This document shows, piece after piece, positions 47,749-58,475 of a DNA stretch of 64,000 nucleotides. The notes beneath the pieces were generated by a model. The model was not told the origin of the DNA. It was given only the letters and a program-made list of their open reading frames with translations, and did not search any database. Position 1 is the stretch's first letter; every line of letters begins with the position of its first letter. This DNA is from Thalassotalea piscium. GTDB lineage: Bacteria; Pseudomonadota; Gammaproteobacteria; Enterobacterales; Alteromonadaceae. A program made the translations under genes and the position numbers. The DNA is taken from positions 2,294,001 to 2,358,000 of the forward strand of contig NZ_AP027362.1 in the NCBI RefSeq assembly GCF_030295935.1. Direction: 5' to 3'.

Positions 47749-50040
47749 GTGTCTAAATCATCACAATACACAACCGCTGGGAAGAACTTATTTTCCTACC
47801 CGCTTTACTGGGCGGAGTGTTTCGGAACTGCGCCATTTTTACCTATGTCTCGTGAAGAAATGGATGTATTGGGTTGGGATAGTTGCGATATTATTTTAGT
47901 TACAGGCGATGCTTATATCGACCATCCAAGTTTTGGCATGGCAATAATAGGTCGCATGCTTGAAGCGCAAGGCTTTCGGGTTGGTATTATTGCCCAACCA
48001 AACTGGCACTCAAAAGATGACTTTATGAAGTTAGGTGAGCCTAATTTATTTTTTGGGGTAACTGCTGGCAACATGGACTCCATGATCAACCGTTATACCG
48101 CTGAGCGCAGAATGCGACATGATGATGCTTATACGCCAAACGATGAAGGTGGAAAACGACCGGATCGCGCAGTAACAGTGTACACTCAGCGTTGTAAAGA
48201 AGCCTATAAAAACATCCCTGTTATTATTGGTGGAATTGAAGCAAGCTTACGCCGTATAGCACATTATGATTATTGGTCTGATAAAGTGCGTCGCTCTGTA
48301 TTATTTGATGCAAAAGCAGACCTTTTAATTTATGGAAATGCAGAAAGACCTTTAATTGAAATTGCACATAGAATAGCTAATGGTGACGATGTAAAAACGA
48401 TCACTGACGTAAGAGGTAGTGCGTTTATAACTAAACAAGCGCTGCCTGGCTGGCATGGTATCGACTCTAGAAGTATTGATAAACCAGGAAAAATAGAACC
48501 TATCCCTAGCCCTTATCAAGATATGACAGCTAATTGCAGCGACGAAAAAAGTGCAATAGATGACACTGCTGATATAACTGTTACGCCACAGTCAGTCAGC
48601 ATGGTTGACTTTAGCGCAACTAAATTACAAAACAAATCTTGGGCGGATAAGAAAAAGCCTTGGCTAACCACTTATATTAACTTGCCCACCTATGAGCAAG
48701 TAAAAGATAACAAAGTGCTTTATGCTCATGCATCACGAATATTTCACCAAGAAGTAAACCCTACGTCGGCCAAACCTTTAGTGCAAAAGCATGGAGATCG
48801 AATTATTTGGTTAAACCCGCCAGCAAAGCCACTGTCTGAAAGTGAAATGGATGGTGTTTTTGGCCTACCCTACCAACGAGTGCCACACCCTTCATACGGT
48901 GATGCTAAAATACCCGCTTACGATATGATTAAAACTTCAATTAATATTATGCGTGGTTGTTTTGGAGGTTGTACCTTTTGCTCTATCACCGAGCATGAAG
49001 GACGTATCATTCAAAGTAGAAGTGAAGATTCTATTATTCAAGAAATTGAAGATATTCAAGCAAAAGTACCAGGGTTTACTGGTGTAATATCAGATTTAGG
49101 CGGCCCTACCGCCAATATGTATAAACTTAATTGTAAAAGTGAAAAAGCAGAAGCTACTTGTCGCAAACCTTCATGTGTATGGCCTACAATTTGTGGCCAT
49201 TTAGACACAGATCATACCCCAACAATTAATCTCTACCGACGAGCGAGAAAAATTAAAGGTATTAAAAAAATATTAATTGCTTCAGGTGTTCGATACGACT
49301 TAGCTATTGAAAATCCAGAGTATATTAAAGAGCTGGCAAGCCACCATGTCGGTGGATACCTAAAAATAGCACCAGAACATACTGAAGAAGGCCCTCTTAA
49401 TAGTATGATGAAACCGGGCATGGGGAGCTATAATAAATTTAAGGAAATGTTTGAGCACTATTCAAAGTTAGCAGGTAAAAAACAATACCTAATACCTTAT
49501 TTTATTTCAGCTCATCCTGGCACCACCGATAATGACATGATAAATCTTGCTTTATGGTTAAAAGACAATGACTTTAAACTTGATCAAGTACAAAACTTTT
49601 ATCCATCACCTTTAGCAAGTGCTACCACCCTTTATCATACGGAAATTAACGCATTAAAGAATGTTAAGAAAACAAGTGATTCGGTAGTGGTACCCAAAGG
49701 GACAATCAAACGACGCTTGCATAAAGCAATATTACGCTATCATGATCCTGCAAATTGGCCCCTACTGCGAGAAGCATTTACTAAAATGGGACTTGCTCGA
49801 AAGCTCATTGGCACGGCTCCAGGGTGTTTAATACCGCATGAAACACATGCTGAAAAAAGCCAACAGCATTATAAAAATAATGGTAAAGGTAAAAATAATG
49901 CACTTGGTAATAAAACATCGCCAGGCCAAAAGCGTAGCTTTACCAAAAAGCCAGCAACAAACGGAAAACAAGGTTTAACCCGCTTTAGTGCTAATCAATT
50001 TAATGATCGTAAGCCAACCGCTCAACGTAAAAGTAGATAA
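47749..50040 (+). CDS. ygiQ: YgiQ-family radical SAM protein
   Basis: A 763-residue protein. The N-terminal cobalamin-binding-like region (about 35-200) includes [20 protein letters not shown] and [20 protein letters not shown]. The radical SAM core has CFGGCTFCS at about 404-412 (a CxxxCxxC cluster) and [12 protein letters not shown]. The C-terminal DUF3362 region is followed by a basic, Lys/Asn/Gln-rich tail from about 705. The start is GTG at 47749. The reaction catalysed by YgiQ is not known to me. Length is close to E. coli YgiQ (739). Confidence 0.93.
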   Translation: MSKSSQYTTAGKNLFSYPLYWAECFGTAPFLPMSREEMDVLGWDSCDIILVTGDAYIDHPSFGMAIIGRMLEAQGFRVGIIAQPNWHSKDDFMKLGEPNLFFGVTAGNMDSMINRYTAERRMRHDDAYTPNDEGGKRPDRAVTVYTQRCKEAYKNIPVIIGGIEASLRRIAHYDYWSDKVRRSVLFDAKADLLIYGNAERPLIEIAHRIANGDDVKTITDVRGSAFITKQALPGWHGIDSRSIDKPGKIEPIPSPYQDMTANCSDEKSAIDDTADITVTPQSVSMVDFSATKLQNKSWADKKKPWLTTYINLPTYEQVKDNKVLYAHASRIFHQEVNPTSAKPLVQKHGDRIIWLNPPAKPLSESEMDGVFGLPYQRVPHPSYGDAKIPAYDMIKTSINIMRGCFGGCTFCSITEHEGRIIQSRSEDSIIQEIEDIQAKVPGFTGVISDLGGPTANMYKLNCKSEKAEATCRKPSCVWPTICGHLDTDHTPTINLYRRARKIKGIKKILIASGVRYDLAIENPEYIKELASHHVGGYLKIAPEHTEEGPLNSMMKPGMGSYNKFKEMFEHYSKLAGKKQYLIPYFISAHPGTTDNDMINLALWLKDNDFKLDQVQNFYPSPLASATTLYHTEINALKNVKKTSDSVVVPKGTIKRRLHKAILRYHDPANWPLLREAFTKMGLARKLIGTAPGCLIPHETHAEKSQQHYKNNGKGKNNALGNKTSPGQKRSFTKKPATNGKQGLTRFSANQFNDRKPTAQRKSR

Positions 50041-50231
50041 TAACGGCTAAAATCAACTGGCAAACCTAACGTAGCTAGTTCAATACGTTAAGCTCATAGA
50101 TAATACTAAGCAGCACAAAAGAGTGATAATTTAAAACTATTGCTCTTCCGTTCCTTTAAGTAAATTAAAACCAAGTAGCCCTTTCTACTAGGTTTAGTTT
50201 TATCGCTTTATCGCAATCAACTTAAAGTTTG

Positions 50232-50261
50232 TTATTAAAGCAAGGCGTATTCAGGTATAAT
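50232..50261 (+). promoter_or_regulatory. Putative sigma-70 promoter for ybiT
   Basis: TTATTA, an 18-nt spacer, then a perfect TATAAT followed by a GC-rich discriminator (CGCGCGC), 42 bp before the ATG. The -35 box is weak. Confidence 0.45.
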
Positions 50262-50303
50262 CGCGCGCATTATTTAGATAGCTTAGATAGGTAGGCTTTA
50301 TTA

Positions 50304-51899
50304 ATGCTCAATGCAAACAACATCACACAACAATTTGGCGCTAAGCCCTTATTTGAAAATATTTCACAAAAATTTGGTGGCGGCAACCGATATGGTTTAA
50401 TAGGCGCTAATGGTTGTGGTAAATCAACCTTTATGAAGATTTTAGGCGGCGATTTAGAGCAAACAAGCGGGAATGTTAGCTTAGATCCTAATGAACGTAT
50501 TGGTAAGTTACGCCAAGATCAATTCGCTTTTGAAAACTTCTCTGTAGTAGATACCGTAATAATGGGCCATACCGAGCTTTGGGCTGTTAAAGAAGAAAGA
50601 GATCGCATTTACGCATTACCTGAAATGACTGAAGAAGACGGAATGCGTGTTGGTGACTTAGAGTCTCAATATGCTGAAATGGATGGTTATACTGCTGAAA
50701 GCCGCGCGGGTGAATTATTAATGGGTGTAGGTATTCCTGTTGATCAACACTATGGTTTAATGAGTGAAGTCGCACCAGGTTGGAAATTACGTGTATTGTT
50801 AGCCCAAGCCCTATTCTCAGATCCTGATATTTTATTACTCGACGAACCCACCAACAACTTAGACATTCATACTATCCAATGGCTGGAAGAAATATTAAAC
50901 GAACGTGATTCAACCATGATCATCATTTCGCATGATCGCCACTTTTTAAACAGTGTTTGTACACATATGGCTGATTTAGATTACGGAGAATTACGTGTTT
51001 TTCCAGGAAATTATGATGAGTACATGCTTGCTTCAACACAAGCTAGAGCTCAATTACTTTCTGAAAATGCAAAGAAAAAAGCACAAATCGGTGAATTACA
51101 AGCCTTTGTTGCCCGCTTCTCGGCTAATGCATCTAAAGCAAAACAAGCAACTTCTCGGGCGAAACAGATCGACAAAATTCAGTTATCAGAAGTTAAAGCA
51201 TCAAGTCGTGTGAATCCGTTTATTCGTTTTGAGCAAGAAAAAAAGTTATTTCGAAATGCCTTAACACTTGAGAATATCAATAAAAATTTTGATGATAATC
51301 ATATACTTAAAGATATGTCATTAATGATAGAAGTGGGTGAACGTGTCGCTGTAATTGGTGAAAATGGTATTGGTAAAACAACATTTTTACGCATGCTAAT
51401 GAATGAAGTTGGCTATCAGCCAACCTCAGGTGAATTTACCTGGTCTGAGAATGTTAATATTGGCTATTATGCTCAAGACCATGCCCATGAGTTCGAAAAT
51501 GATATGACTTTATTCGAATGGATGAGTCAATGGCGCCAGCCTACAGACGACGAGCAAGCTGTACGTGGGTATTTAGGCCGCTTATTATTTTCTGCTGACG
51601 ATATTTCTAAATCAGTTAAAGTATTATCTGGTGGCGAACAAGGTCGTATGCTTTTTGGCAAGATAATGATGCAACGCCCTAACATTTTAGTGATGGATGA
51701 GCCTACAAACCACATGGATATGGAGTCAATTGAATCGCTAAACATGGCAATGGAGCAATTCGAAGGTACAATAATATTTGTCAGCCATGACAGAGAGTTT
51801 GTTTCGAGCTTAGCGACGCGCATTATTGAACTAGAAAAAGACGGCTATCAAGATTTCGATGGTAACTATGATGCTTATTTAGCATCAAAGATTAGTTAA
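50304..51899 (+). CDS. ybiT: ABC-F family ATPase YbiT
   Basis: A 531-residue soluble protein with two ABC ATPase domains and no membrane part, of the ribosome-associated ABC-F class. Walker A motifs are GANGCGKST (about 35) and GENGIGKTT (about 350). Walker B motifs are [13 protein letters not shown] and [13 protein letters not shown], and the second-domain signature is LSGGEQGR. The linker (about 240-305, [20 protein letters not shown]) and [13 protein letters not shown] agree closely with E. coli YbiT, which is thought to act on translation. A single-gene unit, flanked downstream by MITE copies. Confidence 0.93.
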   Translation: MLNANNITQQFGAKPLFENISQKFGGGNRYGLIGANGCGKSTFMKILGGDLEQTSGNVSLDPNERIGKLRQDQFAFENFSVVDTVIMGHTELWAVKEERDRIYALPEMTEEDGMRVGDLESQYAEMDGYTAESRAGELLMGVGIPVDQHYGLMSEVAPGWKLRVLLAQALFSDPDILLLDEPTNNLDIHTIQWLEEILNERDSTMIIISHDRHFLNSVCTHMADLDYGELRVFPGNYDEYMLASTQARAQLLSENAKKKAQIGELQAFVARFSANASKAKQATSRAKQIDKIQLSEVKASSRVNPFIRFEQEKKLFRNALTLENINKNFDDNHILKDMSLMIEVGERVAVIGENGIGKTTFLRMLMNEVGYQPTSGEFTWSENVNIGYYAQDHAHEFENDMTLFEWMSQWRQPTDDEQAVRGYLGRLLFSADDISKSVKVLSGGEQGRMLFGKIMMQRPNILVMDEPTNHMDMESIESLNMAMEQFEGTIIFVSHDREFVSSLATRIIELEKDGYQDFDGNYDAYLASKIS

Positions 51900-51907
51900 G
51901 CTTAACT

Positions 51908-51981
51908 AACCTGAGCTCGGGATAATGGATGTGCGCAAAAATCTTAGTTTTGGTGTATTTAGCTTATCCCTAATTCAGGTT
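51908..51981 (+). mobile_element. MITE-B, internally deleted copy 2
   Basis: 74 bp consisting of both ends of the element (AACCTGAGCTCGGGATAATG at the left, CTTATCCCTAATTCAGGTT at the right) with the ~200-bp centre removed. It lies 8 bp after the ybiT stop codon and directly adjoins a MITE-A copy. Confidence 0.78.
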
Positions 51982-51986
51982 AACTA

Positions 51987-52081
51987 ATACCAGTTTCATT
52001 AATTAAGTGATCTATTTTATACGCAGTAGTTGACTGTTTTAGCCAGTAGAAATGATCACATAGTTAGTGAGATTGGTATAA
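51987..52081 (+). mobile_element. MITE-A, internally deleted copy 3
   Basis: 95 bp with both ends of MITE-A intact and about 70 bp of the middle missing compared with the copy at 37157. It is directly next to MITE-B copy 2. Confidence 0.78.
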
Positions 52082-52098
52082 CATTACTTTAACGAAAT

Positions 52099-52122
52099 TA
52101 CGCCTGATATTTTTCAGGCGTT
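52099..52122 (+). terminator. Possible terminator hairpin between ybiT and rlmJ
   Basis: The inverted repeat ACGCCTGA / TCAGGCGT is followed by TATTAATTT. The T run is poor, so the call is moderate. Confidence 0.5.
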
Positions 52123-52222
52123 ATTAATTTGTAACAATCAAACTAATTGGTAAATTTGTTTATTATTAAAGTTGTTGTGAGAGATAACACTTAATAATGA
52201 CTATTACAGGGGTAAATATTAA

Positions 52223-53071
52223 ATGTTAAGTTATCGTCATGCTTTTCATGCAGGAAACTTTGCTGATGTGCTAAAGCATAGCGTTTTAACACTAGTGCTT
52301 GAACATGTGACTAAAAAAGAAAAAGGATTTACCTATATAGACACTCATTCTGGCGCAGGTATGTATCAGCTTGCTGATGAATATGCCCAAAAAACAGGCG
52401 AATATAAAAACGGTATTAATAAGCTATTCAGTAATAGTGATTTACCCGAAGCACTTGTTCCATATATCGATATTATTAACGAGTTAAATAAGCAACTAGG
52501 TACAGAGCAACTTTCGTTATACCCTGGCTCTCCAGGTATTGCTAAAAAGTTTTCTCGTCGGCAAGATAGTACCCACTTATTTGAATTGCACCCAACTGAT
52601 GTTCAACACTTAACTGATTTTTGTCAGCGGTGGAATAAATCACATATTAAACAACTTGATGGTTATCAAGGGCTTCTAAGTTTATTGCCACCGCCAAACC
52701 GACGTGCTGTCGTATTAATGGATCCTCCGTACGAACTTAAAGAGGACTACACCAAAGCTGTTAAAACGTTAATAAAAGCGTATCGAAAGTTTGCAACTGG
52801 CACCTATATTCTTTGGTATCCAGTCGTAAAACGAGAATTAGTAAATCAAATGCAAAATGCATTTACCACGAGCGAAATAAAAAACCTACTTCAAGTGGAG
52901 TTTTGCTTAACAGCAGATACTAATGAATATGGCATGACAGGAACGGGCTTATTTATTATTAATCCACCATGGCAATTAAATACTCAACTGTCTGAAATAA
53001 TGCCTTACTTACAAAGTAAATTGGGAAATTCAAGCTCAAGTTTTAATTTAGTGCAGCTAATCGAGGAATAA
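52223..53071 (+). CDS. rlmJ: 23S rRNA (adenine-2030-N6)-methyltransferase
   Basis: 282 residues. It begins MLSYRHAFHAGNFADVLKHS, which is diagnostic of RlmJ. The SAM-binding region is YIDTHSGAGMY (about 38-48), and the catalytic motif DPPYE lies at about residue 172 (VVLMDPPYELKEDYTK). Length equals E. coli RlmJ (280). It methylates A2030 of 23S rRNA before ribosome assembly. Transcribed alone. Confidence 0.95.
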   Translation: MLSYRHAFHAGNFADVLKHSVLTLVLEHVTKKEKGFTYIDTHSGAGMYQLADEYAQKTGEYKNGINKLFSNSDLPEALVPYIDIINELNKQLGTEQLSLYPGSPGIAKKFSRRQDSTHLFELHPTDVQHLTDFCQRWNKSHIKQLDGYQGLLSLLPPPNRRAVVLMDPPYELKEDYTKAVKTLIKAYRKFATGTYILWYPVVKRELVNQMQNAFTTSEIKNLLQVEFCLTADTNEYGMTGTGLFIINPPWQLNTQLSEIMPYLQSKLGNSSSSFNLVQLIEE

Positions 53072-53148
53072 TAGCTAATCCAAACTAAGGTAGAAAAGCT
53101 AAGTTAAGTTGATTTTACTTCTAATTAAATTTTTAAGAAACGAAAACA

Positions 53149-53424
53149 CTAGCCTACCTGTTCGTCAGATTGAAAGTTTTCGATAGCATTTTCTATCACT
53201 TTAACAGCAACCTCCATTCCATCGACTGTCCATTGGTTGTTGAACTCGTTGAATAGCACTCGTGCAATTAAGGACTTGGTTGAGCCATCACTATAACTTA
53301 CCACCATATTACAAATATGATTATGTACTTGTTGATAGTCTGGTATAACCACATGTACTGGTGTAATGTACTGCCCTGTTGATGTTTCGCGTTTATACCA
53401 TTCTTTTTCTATTATATTAAACAT
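53149..53424 (-). CDS. Hypothetical small protein
   Basis: About 91 residues from the ATG at 53424; GTG starts at 53433 and 53478 are alternatives. A soluble, mixed alpha/beta-looking protein (VVIPDYQQVHNHICNMVVSY, then a C-terminal helix VAVKVIENAIENFQ). No family recognised. It lies 32-85 bp after the solute-binding-like gene on the same strand and could be cotranscribed. Confidence 0.5.
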   Translation of the reverse strand: MFNIIEKEWYKRETSTGQYITPVHVVIPDYQQVHNHICNMVVSYSDGSTKSLIARVLFNEFNNQWTVDGMEVAVKVIENAIENFQSDEQVG

Positions 53425-53509
53425 CCTTGCCACTGTTTTACTTCCATTTAAATAATATAGGTAATCTAAATATAGCACTTATACCAATTAAAAAAATAAT
53501 AAATCCCTC

Positions 53510-54232
53510 TTAATTATTATTGCTAGAGGTAATTAGCGCCATTATCGCTTCAATATCATATTTAGCTGCAAATTTTTGAGAAAAGGCTAAGTAGGTATAT
53601 GAAGGCTTGTTGTCTACAGAGATATAGATAAAGTCATTCTTCATCTGTAATTTTTCCATTACCGAAGAAGCAATACTTCTTTTAGTCGCTACAAAATCAA
53701 CCCTTCCAGCCGCTAACATCTGTATAGCCGACTCAACAGAATTAACTTCAAAGACAGTTAATTCTCCATTGGCAATTAAGTTATCTATTTCATTACCCAT
53801 CACCATTGAACGAGCTTTAGCAATAGCTTTCCCTTTGAGTAAAGACGTTATTGATGTGTAGTTTGACTGTTTGCTTTTATGCTGAATTAACACTGAGCTT
53901 TCTAGATTGATCAGCGGCAATTGAGGAAAAACTAAAAACTGTGCTCGATCAATATTTTTTATCGTTGGCATTAACGCATTATGTTGATTGTTTTTAACTT
54001 GAACCATTGCTCTAGCCCATGTCATCACATCAATTGATACATTAATTCCTGTTTTGTCAGCAAACTGATTTAACTGCTCAACTAGTGTGCCTGTTAACTC
54101 TTTATTTGTGTCATAAAATATAAGTGGTGGAATTTCAGGTGCAGCTACTGAGATGTGAGTTGGAAGTCGCTCAGCGCTCTCAACTCCCATACTTACAATA
54201 ATAAAAAATATAATAAAACATTTTAACATCAT
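53510..54232 (-). CDS. Periplasmic solute-binding (SBP_bac_3-like) protein
   Basis: 240 residues from the ATG at 54232; the longer frame overlaps the helicase gene and weakens the signal peptide. The signal peptide (MMLKCFIIFFIIVSMGVESA) is followed by an amino-acid-binding-protein-like fold: ISVAAPEIPPLIFYDTNKEL, TGTLVEQLNQFADKTGINVS, then AIQMLAAGRVDFVATKRSIA near 165-185. No transporter permease is nearby, so it may be a stand-alone binding protein of the type common in Alteromonadales. The ligand is unknown. It starts 10 bp after the helicase stop. Confidence 0.78.
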   Translation of the reverse strand: MMLKCFIIFFIIVSMGVESAERLPTHISVAAPEIPPLIFYDTNKELTGTLVEQLNQFADKTGINVSIDVMTWARAMVQVKNNQHNALMPTIKNIDRAQFLVFPQLPLINLESSVLIQHKSKQSNYTSITSLLKGKAIAKARSMVMGNEIDNLIANGELTVFEVNSVESAIQMLAAGRVDFVATKRSIASSVMEKLQMKNDFIYISVDNKPSYTYLAFSQKFAAKYDIEAIMALITSSNNN

Positions 54233-54242
54233 GTTGTAACTG

Positions 54243-55592
54243 TTAATCAACTTCTTCGTTAGTATCTTTATCAATTAAATTTGGATCAAGCTTTTGCTTA
54301 CGCCTCATAACTGGCAGGTCTCCGGCATCTTGAGTAAATACAACCTTTCGCATAGGCTTTTTCTGTTGATTCTTAGCTTTTGCTTTAATCTTCTTAGTAT
54401 TGCTAACAGTTGCTTTTTTTGTTTTACTTTCTTGCGCTTTTATCCCTGAAAATTTCGCTTTTAAACCTTCAACATCACTAAAGTCAAAATTCATTTGTAA
54501 AAAGCTTTCTATATTTTTAAAGCTAGTCCAATCTTTTGGCCCTACCAAAGAAATAGAATCACCTTTATTGCCGGCCCTGCCTGTGCGGCCAATACGATGA
54601 ACAAACTCTTCACAGTGTTTAGGTAAGTCAAAATTTATAACATGTGAAACGTTAACTAAATCTAAACCTCTAGAAGCTAAATCAGTAGTAACCAATATTT
54701 TATGTTGTCCCTTACTAAAACTCTCCATTATTTGATTTCTTTGGCTTTGGTTTAAGTCGCCACTTAACGCAACAGTACTTAAACCTTTCTTGGATAAGTC
54801 GTTAGCTAAACGTTCTGTGTCAGATCGTGTAGCGGTAAAAATTATCATTTGCTGGTATTTTTCATCTGTTAAGAAGTGATGTAATAAAGCCTCTTTATGT
54901 TCAAGATCATCAGCAAAATAAAAACGTTTAGTGATATCCTTATGCTCCGTGTGTGCCGCGCCTATTGCAATGCGTTTAGGCTTGGTTAATAGCTCTAATG
55001 CAAAATCATTTACTTGTGCATGGTCTAAGGTTGCAGAAAATAACAATGTTTGGCGTTTACGATGATCAGCAGCTTTATTAATTAAGCTAAGTTCTTTAGC
55101 AAAGCCTAAATCTAACATTCTGTCAGCTTCATCAAGAATTAAAAGCTCAAGGCCATGTAAATAAAAGTGCCCCTGCTTTAAGTGATCTGTTAATCGGCCT
55201 GGCGTAGCTACAATAAAATGTGGATCTTTCTCTAGTGTTTTCACCTGATCGTTAAAGTTTTCACCACCTAATATTAATACTGCTTTAAATTGTGTGCCTG
55301 CAGTAAATAAACGTAGTTGAGTAAAAACTTGTTTAGCAAGCTCCCGAGTAGGCGTTAAAATAACAACCCGAGGATCCCGCTTAGTAAGTGCTCTATTTTT
55401 AATTAGCCTTTGCATAGCAGGCAAAATAAAAGCAAGTGTTTTACCTGAGCCTGTTTTTGAAGATGCAATTAAATCTTGGCCTGTCATAGCAACAGGTATA
55501 GCTTGATGTTGAATATCGGTAGGGGCTTGAAACCCTAAATGTTCTACCGTTGATAATAAGCGTTTATCTAAACCAAAATCGCTAAATAGCAA
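54243..55592 (-). CDS. DEAD-box ATP-dependent RNA helicase
   Basis: 449 residues. Helicase motifs in order: the Q motif region (GFQAPTDIQHQAI), SSKTGSGKT (about 44-52), PTRELA, TPGR, DEAD (about 154), SAT, IIFTATRSDTERL, TTDLASRGLDL and HRIGRTGRAG. The C-terminal tail from about 390 is lysine-rich, like those of RhlE/SrmB-type helicases involved in ribosome assembly or cold adaptation. I cannot assign which of these it is. Confidence 0.92.
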   Translation of the reverse strand: MLFSDFGLDKRLLSTVEHLGFQAPTDIQHQAIPVAMTGQDLIASSKTGSGKTLAFILPAMQRLIKNRALTKRDPRVVILTPTRELAKQVFTQLRLFTAGTQFKAVLILGGENFNDQVKTLEKDPHFIVATPGRLTDHLKQGHFYLHGLELLILDEADRMLDLGFAKELSLINKAADHRKRQTLLFSATLDHAQVNDFALELLTKPKRIAIGAAHTEHKDITKRFYFADDLEHKEALLHHFLTDEKYQQMIIFTATRSDTERLANDLSKKGLSTVALSGDLNQSQRNQIMESFSKGQHKILVTTDLASRGLDLVNVSHVINFDLPKHCEEFVHRIGRTGRAGNKGDSISLVGPKDWTSFKNIESFLQMNFDFSDVEGLKAKFSGIKAQESKTKKATVSNTKKIKAKAKNQQKKPMRKVVFTQDAGDLPVMRRKQKLDPNLIDKDTNEEVD

Positions 55593-55727
55593 AAGCGTTC
55601 TCCTAGGTGATGTATTATTAAAAATATCAATTATATTATAACTGTTTAGCCAGTTAATTGATCGAACAATTTAACAATATAATCGAAAAACTTACTCTGT
55701 AGCGTAAATGAGTATATTTATACTGCA

Positions 55728-55992
55728 TATACCCAAACCACCTCAAGATGCGAGTTTCAGTTGGAATTAGAAGCGATTTAGGCAAGGCATTGATTGTAAG
55801 TAATAGTGGTTCTATTATTAAAATGAATAACGCAGTATAAATAGCTTTTAAACCAACCTTTTAGGCGTCTCACAGGCACTTACTCTCATCGTTGTTACTT
55901 CTTAAAAGGGACTGCCATTTTTGCAAAGTAACGCCTTGATATTAAGTACCTGTGAAACGCTGAATTCTGCATCTTGAGGTGGCTTGGGTATA
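55728..55992 (+). mobile_element. MITE-C, full-length copy
   Basis: A 265-bp element with terminal inverted repeats (TATACCCAAACCACCTCAAG at the left; the complement of TATACCCAAGCCACCTCAAG at the right). The first 115 bp are repeated identically at 55991-56105. Non-coding. Confidence 0.8.
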
Positions 55993-56105
55993 TACCCAAA
56001 CCACCTCAAGATGCGAGTTTCAGTTGGAATTAGAAGCGATTTAGGCAAGGCATTGATTGTAAGTAATAGTGGTTCTATTATTAAAATGAATAACGCAGTA
56101 TAAAT
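55991..56105 (+). mobile_element. MITE-C, partial copy (115 bp, exact repeat)
   Basis: 115 bp identical at every base to 55728-55842, starting in the end of the full element. The junction makes a ~46-bp near-perfect palindrome. It lacks the right end of the element. The exact identity suggests a recent event. Confidence 0.8.
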
Positions 56106-56332
56106 CACCTTAAAAACAACACCTTATACTCTACTACAAACCAAAAGTTCACCCAAACCCTAGTACATATGCATTTTATGATATTGAGTAAAAAGTTTGT
56201 TTGTATGAGAAAGCTGCTCTGTGTATTCAGTTGTTTGCTTTTCAAACTTAAAATTGTGATCTTGCGATCACATTATTATACTGTTTGATATAATTTAAAA
56301 ATAATCAAAATAAAAATGGCTAAGGGAACTTC

Positions 56333-56674
56333 ATGTTAAGCAAAAACACCACTAAACGCATTACAGTTATTGTGTTATCACTATCCTTATTCGCTCTTAA
56401 GTCGAGTGCTGAAACAGCAGCTACTATTGAGCTATTACCGGGTGCTCAAGTATTTGCACAATATCAAGATAAAAAACCTTTTGTTGCCAATTTTTTTACT
56501 GAGCAGAGTGAACAAGAAATTATAGATTTTTATCAAAGTAACTATGGTGAAATCACTAGTCAAACACGAATTAAAGGTCAGCTTGTACTTAAATTCTCAT
56601 CTGAAAGCGATAATATACGTATTATAGTTTCTCGACAAAGTAATAAGCATCAAGTAGATATCTTAATTAATTAA
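56333..56674 (+). CDS. Small exported protein, hypothetical
   Basis: A 113-residue protein with a signal peptide (ITVIVLSLSLFALKSSA). The mature part of about 85 residues has an alternating pattern ending KFSSESDNIRIIVSRQSNK, near VDILIN. No family recognised. Followed by a terminator, so transcribed alone. Likely periplasmic. Confidence 0.65.
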   Translation: MLSKNTTKRITVIVLSLSLFALKSSAETAATIELLPGAQVFAQYQDKKPFVANFFTEQSEQEIIDFYQSNYGEITSQTRIKGQLVLKFSSESDNIRIIVSRQSNKHQVDILIN

Positions 56675-56689
56675 CTAACTCACATAAAC

Positions 56690-56726
56690 AAAGGCTACAC
56701 CAATTCAGGTAGTAGCCTTTTTTTTG
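56690..56726 (+). terminator. Rho-independent terminator
   Basis: The stem AAAGGCTAC / GTAGCCTTT with a 13-nt loop is followed by a T run, 16 bp after the small exported gene. The A run on the other side may let it serve motY on the opposite strand as well. Confidence 0.85.
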
Positions 56727-56746
56727 CTGAGTTAACAGCAACTTTG

Positions 56747-57613
56747 CTAGGGTTGTTCCATTCGAACAACTACACGTCTATTTTTTGCGCGACCTAAAAC
56801 AGTATCGTTTGAAGCAATATGTCGTCTCTCACCGTAGCCTTTAGCTGCAATACGGTTTGGATCAATGCCACTAGCAATAAAGTACTCTTTGATTTTATCT
56901 GCGCGCTTTTTAGAAATTGTTTGGTTTAAACTTCGCCCACCAAAGCTATCGGTAAAAGCGTCAATTAGTACAAGTTCCAATTCAGCATCTAAAGCTAAAT
57001 ACTCAGTTATCATCGCTATACGCTTACGTGATGCTTTTGTTAGCTCATCGCTATTAAATTGATAATTAAGTACCGTATAAGCAATATCATCAAAATTATA
57101 GTTTAATAAGTTACCAACGCAGCCAACAAAGTTCTGATACGCTTTTTTAAAGCGAGCACTTGATAGACCAACTGATATTTTATCGTTATTGCTATACCAG
57201 TCATCATAATAAAATGTTGGGCTCATACCCTGCTCAAGCTCATTTAACATGGTCCAAGCAACTTTCTTAGGTAAGTCAGGGGAGAATTGTTTATGTAATT
57301 TCATGTCCGCGATAGTGTATCCTGATTGTCCGGGTTTCCACTTAGGTGCAACTGAACGCACCTCGGCTAATGAATAATTATCGGGTAAACGTAACATATC
57401 CAACTCAAACTCCATGTTTAAGTCTCTACTAGCACGGCTATAAAATTTAGCGAGGCCATAGTTAGGAATTTGATGAGCTAATGTGCACTCCAGACGAGAA
57501 TTATTTGTTAACTGCCACTTTGAGCTGTCTAGATCAGCTTGATACTGCCTAATGCTCGCATTAGCAGTAGTGACAATAAACGACAATGTAAGAATCGATA
57601 AGGTTTTATACAT
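56747..57613 (-). CDS. motY: Sodium-type flagellar motor protein MotY
   Basis: 288 residues with a signal peptide ending at about 19. The N-terminal stator-interacting domain is recognisable as Vibrio MotY (WQLTNNSRLECTLAHQIPNY, FELDMLRLPDNYS, KLHKQFSPDLPKKVAWTMLN). The C-terminal OmpA-like peptidoglycan-binding domain is at about 165-288 (NYQFNSDEL, AFTDSFGGRSLNQTISKKRA, GYGERRHIASN, KNRRVVV). MotY forms the T ring that anchors the PomAB stator of sodium-driven polar flagella. It is divergent from rnt, the known arrangement in Vibrio. Confidence 0.93.
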   Translation of the reverse strand: MYKTLSILTLSFIVTTANASIRQYQADLDSSKWQLTNNSRLECTLAHQIPNYGLAKFYSRASRDLNMEFELDMLRLPDNYSLAEVRSVAPKWKPGQSGYTIADMKLHKQFSPDLPKKVAWTMLNELEQGMSPTFYYDDWYSNNDKISVGLSSARFKKAYQNFVGCVGNLLNYNFDDIAYTVLNYQFNSDELTKASRKRIAMITEYLALDAELELVLIDAFTDSFGGRSLNQTISKKRADKIKEYFIASGIDPNRIAAKGYGERRHIASNDTVLGRAKNRRVVVRMEQP

Positions 57614-57795
57614 AACAATCTTTCTAGTTAGTTAGCTACATTAATGATATCGACTTAAATTAGAATTTCTTTAATAAAAAATATCATATCTCTCTTTTAT
57701 CATAACTTTTTAGACAACAAATGAGTTTTCGTTGATACTTTCTGCGATAATACCACCAATTTTATTTATTATCTTGGTATAGTGTTTTATATAGT

Positions 57796-58473
57796 ATGAC
57801 TGAAATTTGCTCAAACTCTAGTAATCCCCATGTATTTTCTAACCGTTTTAGAGGTTACTTCCCTGTTGTTGTTGATGTTGAAACCGCAGGCTTTAACGCT
57901 AAAACCGATGCCTTGCTTGAAATTGCTGCTACTACGTTAGCTTTTGACAGTGAAACTGGATTGTTCTCTTTAGACGAAACCATTCATTTTAACATTCATC
58001 CATTTGAAGGCGCTAATTTAGAGAAAGCTGCTTTAGAGTTTACTGGGATAGACCCAACAAACCCGCTTCGTGGAGCAGTAGATGAAGAAGTGGCACTTAA
58101 AGCAATATTTAAGTTAATTCGCAAAAAGATGAAAGCCGCTGATTGCCAAAGAGCCATAATGGTTGCTCATAACGCTTCTTTTGATCTAGGCTTTGTTAAT
58201 GCGGCCGTTGAACGCTGTGCTATTAAACGTTCACCATTTCACCCTTTTGTTAGCTTTGATACCACCACCTTGTCTGGCTTAGCGCTGGGACAAACAGTGC
58301 TTGCAAAAGCGTGTATTGCAGCGAATATAACATTCGATAATAACGAAGCACACTGCGCCCTTTACGACACCGAGAAAACAGCAGAGCTCTTTTGTTATAT
58401 CACCAATAAATGGCAACAATTAGGTGGCTGGCCAATTGAAGAGTCAAACCCTGAAAATACAGAAGATAGCTAG
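57796..58473 (+). CDS. rnt: Ribonuclease T
   Basis: A 225-residue DEDD exonuclease that trims tRNA 3' ends and other stable RNAs. Seen: [20 protein letters not shown] (about 26-45, catalytic D and E), [40 protein letters not shown] (about 125-144) and [16 protein letters not shown] with the histidine and aspartate. Length is as in E. coli (215). A MITE-B copy starts 3 bp after its stop codon. Confidence 0.95.
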   Translation: MTEICSNSSNPHVFSNRFRGYFPVVVDVETAGFNAKTDALLEIAATTLAFDSETGLFSLDETIHFNIHPFEGANLEKAALEFTGIDPTNPLRGAVDEEVALKAIFKLIRKKMKAADCQRAIMVAHNASFDLGFVNAAVERCAIKRSPFHPFVSFDTTTLSGLALGQTVLAKACIAANITFDNNEAHCALYDTEKTAELFCYITNKWQQLGGWPIEESNPENTEDS

Positions 58474-58475
58474 TT

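Larger units (their letters stand above)
55593..56332. other. Long intergenic region with MITE-C copies
   Basis: 740 bp between the divergent helicase gene and the small exported protein gene. About half is occupied by a full MITE-C (55728-55992) and a partial second copy (55991-56105). The rest is AT-rich with no recognisable gene. Short open frames within the repeats have no gene-like features. Confidence 0.6.

Noticed and set aside
55902-56108. Short open frame on the minus strand (68 codons)
   Set aside because: It lies within MITE-C copies, has no ribosome site and no recognisable protein.
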